64,000 nt of DNA from an uncultured Oscillospiraceae bacterium (lineage in GTDB: Bacteria; Bacillota; Clostridia; Oscillospirales; Oscillospiraceae), in contig CANRNU010000005.1 in NCBI GenBank assembly GCA_947632005.1, positions 20,084-84,083 on the forward strand, read 5' to 3'. Made by a program: the position numbers and the translations under genes. The notes below the pieces were generated by a model. That model was not told the DNA's origin, ran no database searches, and saw only the letters and a program-made list of their open reading frames with translations. Positions 16,343 to 25,072 of the stretch are shown one piece after another; the stretch's first letter is position 1; each line of letters starts with the position of its first letter.

Positions 16343-17116
16343 TTATCCCAGCAGTTTTTGGTAGATATCGAAATTCTCCCGGCCATGGACCACGAAGACC
16401 ACCTCCGGCCCCGGGGCATTTTCCGCCCGCCAGGTCCGGACCGTATCCACGGCGATCTCCGCCGCCCGTTTTTTGGGGAAGCGGAACACCCCCGTGGAGA
16501 TGCAGCAAAACGCCACGCTCCCCAGGCCCCTCTCCGCCGCCAGGGCCAGGCAGGACCGGTAGCAGGAGGCCAGAAGGGCCTCGTCCCGGGCCGTCACGCC
16601 GTCCTCAACGATGGGCCCCACCGTGTGCAGCACGTATTTGCAGGGCAGGTTGAAGGCGGGGGTAATCTTCGCCCCGCCCGTGTGCTCCGGGCAGCCCTGC
16701 TGGTCCATGAGCTGGGCACAGGCCAGCCGCAGCTGGACGCCGGCAAAGGTGTGGATGCAGTTGTCGATGCAGTTGTGCCCGGGCACATAGCACCCGGTCA
16801 TGCCGCTGTTGGCCGCGTTCACGATGGCGTCCACAGCCAGCGCCGTGATATCCCCCTGCCAAAGGTACAGTCCCGGCTCGGCGGGGCGCAGCCCGGACAG
16901 GGCTGTCACGCCCTTCTCCGCAGCCGCCTCCCGGAGGTATTCGTCCTGTACTGCGAGGAAATCCCCGCCGATCTCCCCCGGGGCCCGCACGTTCATGAGG
17001 GCCCGGAGGAGTTTTTTCTGCTCTCCCGCCTCCCGGGGCACGGCCACGTCCCGGTACCGGGGCTGTTCCCGCAAAAGCCTCTCGATGAGAAAGCTCCGTC
17101 TCTGCTCCTGGGTCAT
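16343..17116 (-). CDS. Zinc-type macrodomain protein-ADP-ribose hydrolase
   Basis: 257 aa. It removes ADP-ribose from proteins. An N-terminal helical part (1-70) precedes a macrodomain with VDAIVNAANSGMTGC and, unusually for macrodomains in general, the zinc-binding insert GCYVPGHNCIDNCIH that defines the zinc-dependent class; the ISTGVFRFPKKRAAEIA loop closes the ribose site. In Firmicutes this class often sits with a SirTM sirtuin ADP-ribosyltransferase and lipoylated GcvH-L; none of these is beside it here. Start chosen at the ATG following AAAGGGGCGGGG. Probably monocistronic. Confidence 0.9.
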   Translation of the reverse strand: MTQEQRRSFLIERLLREQPRYRDVAVPREAGEQKKLLRALMNVRAPGEIGGDFLAVQDEYLREAAAEKGVTALSGLRPAEPGLYLWQGDITALAVDAIVNAANSGMTGCYVPGHNCIDNCIHTFAGVQLRLACAQLMDQQGCPEHTGGAKITPAFNLPCKYVLHTVGPIVEDGVTARDEALLASCYRSCLALAAERGLGSVAFCCISTGVFRFPKKRAAEIAVDTVRTWRAENAPGPEVVFVVHGRENFDIYQKLLG

Positions 17117-17254
17117 ATCCCCGCCCCTTTCGCTGTTTCATCCTTTTATTATAACACATCTTTGCCCCGACGCACAAACACGTCCCCTCTTGTATAAAAT
17201 GGGACGAGGCCGAACGACCTCTCCATCTATCATTTCGTGAGAGGTGCAAATAAA

Positions 17255-18763
17255 ATGTGTATACGATGGAAGAACGCCGACCGGATGGCCGGCTTTTTGT
17301 TATGTATCATCCTGCTGGTGAGCCTGTGCCGGTCCCATGTGGGGGCCTCTGCCGGGGCCATGACGGCCATCGGCAGCGCCGAAGAGCTGGAGACCTTTGC
17401 CCAGAGCGTGAACGGCGGCGAGAGCTATGCCGGTCGGACCGTGACCCTGACCGCCGACATCGACATGTCCGGGCGCGCCTTCGCTCCCATCGGGAGGCCG
17501 GAAGAGGGGCTGTCCCATATCTTTCAGGGGACCTTTGACGGCGGCCACGTCATCTCCGGCCTGCGCATATCCCCCGGCGAGAGCGGCAGCGCAGGCTTTT
17601 TTGCCGAGCTTTATGACGCCGCGGTGCGGGATCTGACCCTGGACGTGAGCATGACCGCCAACGGCCCCACCGCCGTGGGCGGCCTGGCGGGCTGGATGGT
17701 GAACGGCACGGTGCAGAACGTGCTGGTGACCGGCCAGATCACCGCCGCCCGCTGGTCCTCCCCGGAGGACGGCGCCCTGGCGGCGGGCGTCATCGCCGGC
17801 AAGGCCACGGGCCGGACCGTCATGGATCGGGTCGCCGCCCGGGGCAGCGTAGGCGGGGCCGGAGCTTTCCGCTGGGCGGTCTATGTGGGCGGCCTTCTGG
17901 GCTACGTCCAGGGCGGCGGCTCCATCTCCAACTGCTATTCCACCGCCGACGTGCATGTGAACGATGCCGGCGTCTATGCCGGGGGCTTTTTCGGCGGCGC
18001 CGTCAGTCCCCCCGCGGTGCAGAACGCCTACTGCGCCGGGTACGTCATCGGCGGCGCCGCCACCTCCGGGGCCTTCGCGGGGTACTGTACCGGCGGCAGC
18101 GCCCGCAACGGGTGGTACGACGGCGACCTGAACCCCAACTTTGACGCCGTCGCGGCCCCCGCCGGGAGCCCCATCGGCGGGCAGCTGGAGCGGGGGACCA
18201 CCGCCGCTATGCAGGCGGGCCCCTTCCCCCTCACCCTGGGGGAGGCCTTCACCCAGGCGGCCCCCGGCCAAAACCGGGGCTACCCGGTCTTTCTCTTTGA
18301 GAATCCCCATCCGGAGCCCACCGCCCCGCCCGAGCCTACGGACACACCGGAACCCACCGACACACCGGAACCTACCGACACGCCGGAACCCACCGGCACA
18401 CCGGAGCCCACCAATTCACCGGAGCCCATCGACACACCGGAACCCACCGGCACGCCGGAGCCCGCTGTCCCCACCGGGACGCCGCCGGGCCCCACGTCAA
18501 GTCCCTCTGCCCCCACGGCGGAGCCCACGGAGAGCCCCGCGCCCATCCCCAGCCCCACCGGGACGCCCGACGCCCCCACCCAGACGCCTGACGGCCGGAC
18601 CGTGTACGTCTACGGCGGCGGAGGCGGCAGCGGCGGGAACGGTCAGGGCGGCGGGAGCGCCCCCCGGACTGGGGACGAACAGGACCTTCTCCCCTGGCTG
18701 GGCCTGCTCATCCTATGCACCGGGGCGCTGGCCGGCATCCTCCGGCGGCGGGGCCCCTTCTGA
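17255..18763 (+). CDS. Surface protein with Pro-Thr repeats and sortase-like C-terminal tail
   Basis: 502 aa from the ATG at 17255, which GAGAGGTG serves; the GTG at 17237 is less likely. A signal peptide (MAGFLLCIILLVSLCRSHVGASA) is followed by a beta-helix/GLUG-like region with Gly-rich turns (FAPIG..., GTFDGGHVISGL, GGLAGWM, GGLLGYVQGG), then a Pro-Thr tract built on EPTDTP units, and a tail with PRTGDE, a hydrophobic stretch and RRR. The tail fits a sortase signal with PRTG in place of LPXTG, so it is probably wall-anchored with the PT tract spanning the wall. The ligand is unknown. Confidence 0.78.
   Translation: MCIRWKNADRMAGFLLCIILLVSLCRSHVGASAGAMTAIGSAEELETFAQSVNGGESYAGRTVTLTADIDMSGRAFAPIGRPEEGLSHIFQGTFDGGHVISGLRISPGESGSAGFFAELYDAAVRDLTLDVSMTANGPTAVGGLAGWMVNGTVQNVLVTGQITAARWSSPEDGALAAGVIAGKATGRTVMDRVAARGSVGGAGAFRWAVYVGGLLGYVQGGGSISNCYSTADVHVNDAGVYAGGFFGGAVSPPAVQNAYCAGYVIGGAATSGAFAGYCTGGSARNGWYDGDLNPNFDAVAAPAGSPIGGQLERGTTAAMQAGPFPLTLGEAFTQAAPGQNRGYPVFLFENPHPEPTAPPEPTDTPEPTDTPEPTDTPEPTGTPEPTNSPEPIDTPEPTGTPEPAVPTGTPPGPTSSPSAPTAEPTESPAPIPSPTGTPDAPTQTPDGRTVYVYGGGGGSGGNGQGGGSAPRTGDEQDLLPWLGLLILCTGALAGILRRRGPF
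18325..18470 (+). repeat. EPTDTP-coding tandem repeat
   Basis: About eight 18-bp units coding Glu-Pro-Thr-(Asp/Gly/Asn)-(Thr/Ser)-Pro in the surface protein. It forms a rigid wall-spanning spacer and its unit number may vary between strains. Confidence 0.85.
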
Positions 18764-18778
18764 AAAATGCCTGCGGGC

Positions 18779-18807
18779 TTGTATTTTGCGCCGGATTCAG
18801 GTAAAAT
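18779..18807 (+). promoter_or_regulatory. Promoter of the MarR-family gene
   Basis: TTGTAT, 17 bp, TAAAAT. The expected transcript start is only about 9 nt before the ATG at 18823, which supports the ATG at 18844 as the real start. Confidence 0.65.
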
Positions 18808-18843
18808 GGTAGTAACTTAACTATGAAGGCGGCACACAAAGCA

Positions 18844-19326
18844 ATGGAACGCAAAGAGATACTGGATCAGATATGGGACGCGCAGGACGAGGCATACGAC
18901 CTGATGAGCGAGTATGACGCCCTGCCCCACCATTACGGAGACAACATCCTATATCAGGCGGAGGCATATATCGTGGGCTGGATCGGCCGCAAGCCGGACA
19001 TCACCACCACGGAGCTGGCGGACGTGCTGAAAAAGACCCCCAGCGCCTGCTCCCAGATCATCCGCAAGCTCATCAGCAAGGGGCTGGTGGAGCAGACCCG
19101 CAACGAGCAGAACAAGCGGCAGTATAACCTCCGCCTGACGGACAGCGGAAGGCAGCTCTACAAAGACCACGTGGCCTTCAACGAATACTGCCAGAAGGCG
19201 ACCTTCGAGATGCTCTCGGACCTCTCCGACCAGGACCTGGCGGCCCATCTGCGGGTCCAGCGGCGGCTCAACGAGGCGTACACTCGGGATGTGGAACGCA
19301 GCCGCGCCCACTACGGCAGGAAGTAA
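18844..19326 (+). CDS. MarR-family transcriptional regulator
   Basis: 160 aa from ATG 18844 (AAGGCGG upstream); the track start at 18823 would be nearly leaderless. The central winged helix is clear: ITTTELADVLKKTPSACSQIIRKLISKGLVE is the helix-turn-helix, and NKRQYNLRLTDSGRQL is the wing. Flanking helices form the usual dimer interface. MarR proteins respond to small ligands. It lies just upstream of the permease-MalY-RidA group in the same direction, separated by a terminator and a new promoter, so it may control that promoter; that is inference from position. Confidence 0.88.
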   Translation: MERKEILDQIWDAQDEAYDLMSEYDALPHHYGDNILYQAEAYIVGWIGRKPDITTTELADVLKKTPSACSQIIRKLISKGLVEQTRNEQNKRQYNLRLTDSGRQLYKDHVAFNEYCQKATFEMLSDLSDQDLAAHLRVQRRLNEAYTRDVERSRAHYGRK

Positions 19327-19339
19327 GCAGCCCAAAGCC

Positions 19340-19375
19340 CCGGGGTCGGACAGACGCCTGTCCGGCCCCGGTTTT
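19340..19375 (+). terminator. Intrinsic terminator
   Basis: 14-bp stem CCGGGGTCGGACAG / CTGTCCGGCCCCGG (one G-T pair), loop ACGC, then GTTTTG; ends the MarR gene. Confidence 0.88.
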
Positions 19376-19446
19376 GTATATGTTGTCGAAATTCGGGAGG
19401 TGGATTTGTAGAAAACGATAAAGTATCTAAAATATACAAAATTCTC

Positions 19447-19475
19447 TTGACAAATTTCCTCCGATTGCATATTAT
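19447..19475 (+). promoter_or_regulatory. Promoter of the permease-malY-like-ridA group
   Basis: TTGACA, 17 bp, TATTAT. Just upstream is an A/T-rich segment with a weak GTAT-N7-ATAC dyad that could be a regulator site. Confidence 0.8.
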
Positions 19476-19536
19476 TAAGATGCTTCAATGTTAAGGCCAT
19501 AATATGAAAAAGAAGAGATTTGAAAGGAGAATAATC

Positions 19537-20892
19537 ATGAGCGAAAAGTCCTCCTCCGTGGCAACGACAAAAGACTTAAAGCGTGTCCTCGGCCTTAAAG
19601 AACTGTTTTTTACAGCGATAGGCCAGATCATCGGCGGCGGCATCATGTCCCTGACCGGTGTTGCCATCGCAAGAAGCGGACACTCCGTGCCCATCGCGTT
19701 CATATTGTCTGCCATCATCGTCGTGCTCATTACGATCCCCAGGATCATTCTCTGCGGAACGATCCGCATGCGGGGCGGCGAATATACGATGATCGGGCTG
19801 CTGGCCGGAGAGAAATTCGCCGGTGTGTTTGTGTGGCTGCACATTGCCCAGAACATCGCGATCGCCATGTATGCCCTGTCCTTTGCGGACTATTTCCTGG
19901 CATTGTTTACCGGCCTTGACCGAAAACTGATCGCGATCGTCATTCTTACCCTGTTCTACTTGCTCAATCTTCTCGGAATTGATAAAATGGCCAAGGCGCA
20001 GAACTGGATCGTGGGGATCATGTGCGCGAGCCTCGCGGCATTTTGTGCCTTTGGTATTACAAAGGTCGATTTTTCGGCGTTCGCCCCCTCTGTCATCTTT
20101 GAACACGGCGGCGTATCCGGGATGCTGAGCGCGGCGGTCCTCCTGATCTACGCCACAAGCGGCGCTTCCGCGATGATGAACCTGAGCGCGGAGGCAAAGG
20201 ACCCGGTGCGCGACCTGCCAAAAGCGATGCTGACATCCACATTCGTGGTCGCGGTCCTCTACGCGTTTATGGGCATCGTGGCGTCCGGCGTACTTCCGAT
20301 CGACCAGGTGGCGAATCAGTCTCTGGCGCTCGTCGCCAATGAAGTGCTCCCCCGTCCCCTGTACGTATTCTTTGTGGTCGGCGGATGCATGTTCGCTTTG
20401 ATCTCTACCCTGAACTCCCAGTTCGCGTGGGCGACCAAGCCCATCATGCAGGCGTGCGTGGACGGATGGCTCCCGGAAAAGCTGGGCGTCGTCAACAATA
20501 AGTATAAGACGCCCCATATCCTTCTGACGATCCTGTACGTGATCGCGCTGGCGTGCATTCTCTTCAACCTTGACCTGGACATCATCGCCACGGTAACGGT
20601 GATCATCAACCAGTTGATGTACCTGATGGTGAATATCAACATCGTTCGCCTGCCGAAGCTTCTGCCGGCACAGTGGGAAAAGTCCAAATTCAAGGTCTCC
20701 AACGGCGTATTGAGAACTCTGTCCGTGGCAGCGGTCGTTATGAATCTCGTCAACATCTGGCTGGTCGCGCACGATTACAGCTGGTGGGTCTACGCAGCGA
20801 ACATCGGATGCTTCGCTTTGGCATACATCTATGCCGTCGTCTGCATGAAGGCCGGAAAGGTCCATATGGAGATCAGCTACGAGGATCAATGA
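19537..20892 (+). CDS. APC-superfamily amino acid permease
   Basis: 451 aa from the ATG with AAAGGAG upstream. About twelve hydrophobic segments are visible; the first contains the APC substrate-site pattern FTAIGQIIGGGIMSLTG, and segment 6 holds IYATSGASAMMNLSAEAKDP, also typical of the superfamily. It would import an amino acid or amine across the membrane by proton or sodium coupling, or by exchange. The downstream PLP C-S lyase and RidA suggest the cargo is a sulfur-containing or hydroxy amino acid such as cystathionine, cystine-related compounds or serine; this is inferred from context. Confidence 0.87.
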   Translation: MSEKSSSVATTKDLKRVLGLKELFFTAIGQIIGGGIMSLTGVAIARSGHSVPIAFILSAIIVVLITIPRIILCGTIRMRGGEYTMIGLLAGEKFAGVFVWLHIAQNIAIAMYALSFADYFLALFTGLDRKLIAIVILTLFYLLNLLGIDKMAKAQNWIVGIMCASLAAFCAFGITKVDFSAFAPSVIFEHGGVSGMLSAAVLLIYATSGASAMMNLSAEAKDPVRDLPKAMLTSTFVVAVLYAFMGIVASGVLPIDQVANQSLALVANEVLPRPLYVFFVVGGCMFALISTLNSQFAWATKPIMQACVDGWLPEKLGVVNNKYKTPHILLTILYVIALACILFNLDLDIIATVTVIINQLMYLMVNINIVRLPKLLPAQWEKSKFKVSNGVLRTLSVAAVVMNLVNIWLVAHDYSWWVYAANIGCFALAYIYAVVCMKAGKVHMEISYEDQ

Positions 20893-21020
20893 CCGGTTTC
20901 CTGCTGCTCTCATCTAAATCAAAACGCAAAGTGTTGACTTAAGCTTCGTCATGAAAGTAAAATATAAAGACTTCCCGCACCACACAAGACAGCGGCGGGA
21001 ATGCCGGAAGGAGGGCTCTT

Positions 21021-22238
21021 ATGAAATACGATTTTGAAACGATCTGGGACAGAAAAGGAAAAGACGCTTCAGCAGTGGATATCATCGGAAAAGACGTGAC
21101 CTGGACCAAAGCGCCGAAAGCGCCGCAGGATGGCTTTTCCGCCATCCCCATGTGGGTGGCAGACATGAACTTCGCCACCGCCCCGACCATTCCCCAGGCG
21201 ATCATCCAGCGCGCAGAGCATCCGCTGTACGGCTACTTCGCGACCCGCAAGGAATATTATGACGCGATCATCGACTGGCACGAATCAAGGAACGGGGTCA
21301 CAGGCTTGACAGCAGACGCCATCGGCTACGAAAACGGTGTGCTGGGCTGTGTGGCATGTGCCGTCCAGGCATTTACCGCACCGGGAGAGAAAGTGCTGAT
21401 CCACAGCCCGACATATATCGGTTTTACCCACGTGTTTGAAGATACCGGCCGTGTGGCGGAACTCAGCCCGCTGAAGCGCGATGAAAAAGGCGTCTGGCGG
21501 ATGGACTATGAGGATATGGACCGCCGGTTAAAGGCGAACGGGATACACCTCGCGATCCTTTGCAGCCCGCACAACCCTTGCGGGCGCGTCTGGGAACGGG
21601 AAGAGCTGGAGAAGGCGATGGAGGTATTCAGGGAGAATGACTGCATCGTGGTATCCGATGAGATCTGGTCGGATATCGTTCTCAACGGGCACAGGCATAT
21701 CCCCACGCAGAGCATCAGCGAAGACGCGAGAAACCGCACGATCGGCATTTATGCTCCCAGCAAAACATTTAACCTGGCCGGTCTGATCGGGAGCTATCAC
21801 ATCATTTACAACCGGCATCTGCGTGACCGGATGGCTCACATGACCTCGACCTTCCACTACAACGACTTGAACCTCCTGTCCATGTATGCCCTGATGGGCG
21901 CGTATAGCGAGACAGGGAAAGAGTGGACCGACGAGCTCTGCGAGGTGCTCTCCAAGAACATCAATTACGCATATGACTATATCGAGAAGCATTTTCAGGG
22001 CGTATCGGTCGCAAAGCCCGATGGGACCTATATGATGTTCCTGCATTGTGAGGAATTCTGCAAAAAGGCAGGGCTCACTCTGGACGAGCTCCTGGAGGCC
22101 GGATGGAAAGTCGGCGTAGCCTGGCAGGACGGCGCGGCATTCCATGACGAATGGGCGGTAAGAATGAACTTTGCCGTCCCGTACAGTTTGGTCGTAGAGG
22201 CCATGGACCGGCTGGACAAATACGTCTTCAATAAGTAA
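21021..22238 (+). CDS. MalY/PatB-family PLP-dependent C-S lyase (cystathionine beta-lyase-like)
   Basis: 405 aa, fold-type I PLP enzyme. The PLP-binding lysine is in YAPSKTFNLAGL; SPHNPCGRVW and the DEIWSDIV Asp that holds the pyridine nitrogen are present, and the early IPMWVADMNF is the MalY/PatB signature. Family members split cystathionine or cysteine S-conjugates by beta-elimination, releasing a thiol, ammonia and pyruvate by way of 2-aminoacrylate. The gene follows the permease at 128 bp and is followed by RidA, which removes 2-aminoacrylate. Ribosome site GGAAGGAGGG. Confidence 0.9.
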   Translation: MKYDFETIWDRKGKDASAVDIIGKDVTWTKAPKAPQDGFSAIPMWVADMNFATAPTIPQAIIQRAEHPLYGYFATRKEYYDAIIDWHESRNGVTGLTADAIGYENGVLGCVACAVQAFTAPGEKVLIHSPTYIGFTHVFEDTGRVAELSPLKRDEKGVWRMDYEDMDRRLKANGIHLAILCSPHNPCGRVWEREELEKAMEVFRENDCIVVSDEIWSDIVLNGHRHIPTQSISEDARNRTIGIYAPSKTFNLAGLIGSYHIIYNRHLRDRMAHMTSTFHYNDLNLLSMYALMGAYSETGKEWTDELCEVLSKNINYAYDYIEKHFQGVSVAKPDGTYMMFLHCEEFCKKAGLTLDELLEAGWKVGVAWQDGAAFHDEWAVRMNFAVPYSLVVEAMDRLDKYVFNK

Positions 22239-22256
22239 AATACATATGCAGATCTC

Positions 22257-22284
22257 GAGCGCCCGCCGAGGACGGCGGGCGCTC
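22257..22284. other. Intercistronic hairpin
   Basis: Perfect 12-bp stem GAGCGCCCGCCG / CGGCGGGCGCTC with an AGGA loop between the malY-like and ridA genes. No T-tract follows, so it may mark RNA processing or partial read-through rather than full termination. Confidence 0.6.
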
Positions 22285-22301
22285 ACCACACAAGGAGGAA
22301 T

Positions 22302-22676
22302 ATGACTATGACCATCATCCATACCGACGCCGCCCCCGCCGCCATCGGCCCCTATTCCCAGGGCTATGAGGTGAACGGCCTGGTGTGCACCTCGGGCCAG
22401 ATACCCGTGGACCCCGCCACCGGCGCCGTGCCGGAGGGCATCGCCGCCCAGGCGGAACAGAGCTGCAAAAACGTGGGCGCCATCCTGGCCGCCGCCGGCG
22501 TTGGCTTTGAAAATGTCTTCAAGACCACCTGCTTTTTGGCCGATATGGGCGACTTCGCCGCCTTCAACCAGGTCTATGAGAAGTTCTTCGTCTCCAAGCC
22601 CGCCCGCAGCTGCGTGGCGGTGAAGGACCTGCCCAAGGGCGTGCTGTGCGAGATCGAGGCCCTCGCCGCCAAGTAA
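22302..22676 (+). CDS. ridA: RidA-family enamine/imine deaminase
   Basis: 124 aa, the standard length. Family landmarks include AAIGPYSQGYEVNGLVCTSGQIP at the start, FENVFKTTCFLADM in the middle, and PARSCVAVKDLPKG with the substrate-carboxylate Arg. RidA hydrolyses 2-aminoacrylate and similar reactive enamines to keto acids and ammonia, protecting PLP enzymes. That is exactly the intermediate made by a C-S beta-lyase such as the upstream MalY-like enzyme. AAGGAGGA precedes two close ATG codons (22302, 22308), either of which could serve. Confidence 0.94.
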   Translation: MTMTIIHTDAAPAAIGPYSQGYEVNGLVCTSGQIPVDPATGAVPEGIAAQAEQSCKNVGAILAAAGVGFENVFKTTCFLADMGDFAAFNQVYEKFFVSKPARSCVAVKDLPKGVLCEIEALAAK

Positions 22677-22689
22677 ACACCCAGCCGCA

Positions 22690-22727
22690 AAAAATAAGGG
22701 ACCGGAAATTCCCGGTCCCTTATTTTT
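22690..22727. terminator. Bidirectional intrinsic terminator
   Basis: 16-bp stem AAAAATAAGGGACCGG / CCGGTCCCTTATTTTT between the convergent ridA and asnS genes, working on both strands. Confidence 0.95.
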
Positions 22728-22731
22728 GCTC

Positions 22732-24126
<1,395 letters not shown>

Positions 24127-24163
24127 GGTTGCTGCCTCCCTTGCTGCCAATAAGTATGCCGTC

Positions 24164-24192
24164 ATTATATACGCAATATTTCTTTTTTTCAA
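24164..24192 (-). promoter_or_regulatory. Promoter of asnS
   Basis: On the minus strand TTGAAA, 17 bp, TATAAT, 38 bp before the asnS start. Two ATATTG copies flank the -35, of unknown meaning. Confidence 0.8.
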
Positions 24193-24199
24193 TATTGTT

Positions 24200-24994
24200 T
24201 CAATATTGGATATAGGGGCATTGCAGCCAGTGGGTCCAGGGCCGGTCCGCCACACGGGTTTTCACCACCCCGCCGGCGTGGGAGATGGCCTCGATGGCCC
24301 AGCCGCCGCCGATGTACACGCCGATGTGGCCCTTGTCGGAGTAGACCAGCAGCCCCGGCTCGTCTGGCATGGTGTCGATGGGGCCCTTGTCCGGGGCGGT
24401 CTCGTAAAAGCCGTCGGTGCCTATATCCGGCATATCGCCGTAGTCATAGGAAATGCTGTGCTGGGCCGGGTCATACCAGCCGTATCCCTTGATGAGCCCG
24501 GTGCAGTCCGCCACCCGCCGGCCCATCCACTTTTCCCGGATGATCAGCTCGTATTCCTCCACCGCATCGCCGTACTGGTCCAGCTTGTATTGCAATAGGT
24601 CCTCGTCCAGTACATTGCCGAAAGTGCCCCACACGTAGCCCCACTGATTGTCCCAGGCCATCTCCGCCCAGGCCGCCAGGTCCGCGGCGTTCTTGCCGGA
24701 CAAGTCGGAAAAACGGCTCTCATCGATCTCGGTGGAAGTCCCCGTGCCCCGCTGGACCAATACATATTCGCCTTCCTTCCACTCGAACATCTCGCCGCCT
24801 ACGGGCTCCGCCGGGACCTCCGCCGTCGTCGTTTCTTCCACCGGGGCCGACGGCGCAGGCGTGGCCTCCCCCGCCATCGGGGGCCTTTTGCCGCACCCTC
24901 TCATCATCAGCAGCAGCGCCGCCGTCACCGCCAGCAACCCTATGAGCGCCAGTTCGTATTTTATCCGCCGCTGCACAGCTGTCATCCCGCCCAT
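24200..24994 (-). CDS. Membrane-anchored NlpC/P60-type cysteine hydrolase
   Basis: 264 aa. An N-terminal hydrophobic helix ([17 protein letters not shown]) anchors or exports it, a Pro/Thr/Glu-rich linker follows, and the C-terminal half is an NlpC/P60-like domain with the catalytic Cys in [10 protein letters not shown] (near 161) and the His in [16 protein letters not shown] (near 223). Such enzymes cut peptides in peptidoglycan. The internal [18 protein letters not shown] segment is a common insert in clostridial relatives. AGAGAGGTGG precedes the ATG. The gene is followed by asnS, which has its own promoter. Confidence 0.85.
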   Translation of the reverse strand: MGGMTAVQRRIKYELALIGLLAVTAALLLMMRGCGKRPPMAGEATPAPSAPVEETTTAEVPAEPVGGEMFEWKEGEYVLVQRGTGTSTEIDESRFSDLSGKNAADLAAWAEMAWDNQWGYVWGTFGNVLDEDLLQYKLDQYGDAVEEYELIIREKWMGRRVADCTGLIKGYGWYDPAQHSISYDYGDMPDIGTDGFYETAPDKGPIDTMPDEPGLLVYSDKGHIGVYIGGGWAIEAISHAGGVVKTRVADRPWTHWLQCPYIQY

Positions 24995-25072
24995 GCCGCC
25001 ACCTCTCTACGCTTTTTTGTCCAGCGTAGAGCAAAGTTGTGGCCGGTCTGTTACCGCAGGCTTAAGGACCCT

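Noticed and set aside
18325-18470. Intergenic tandem repeat or mobile element
   Set aside because: It is in frame and codes the PT spacer of the surface protein.
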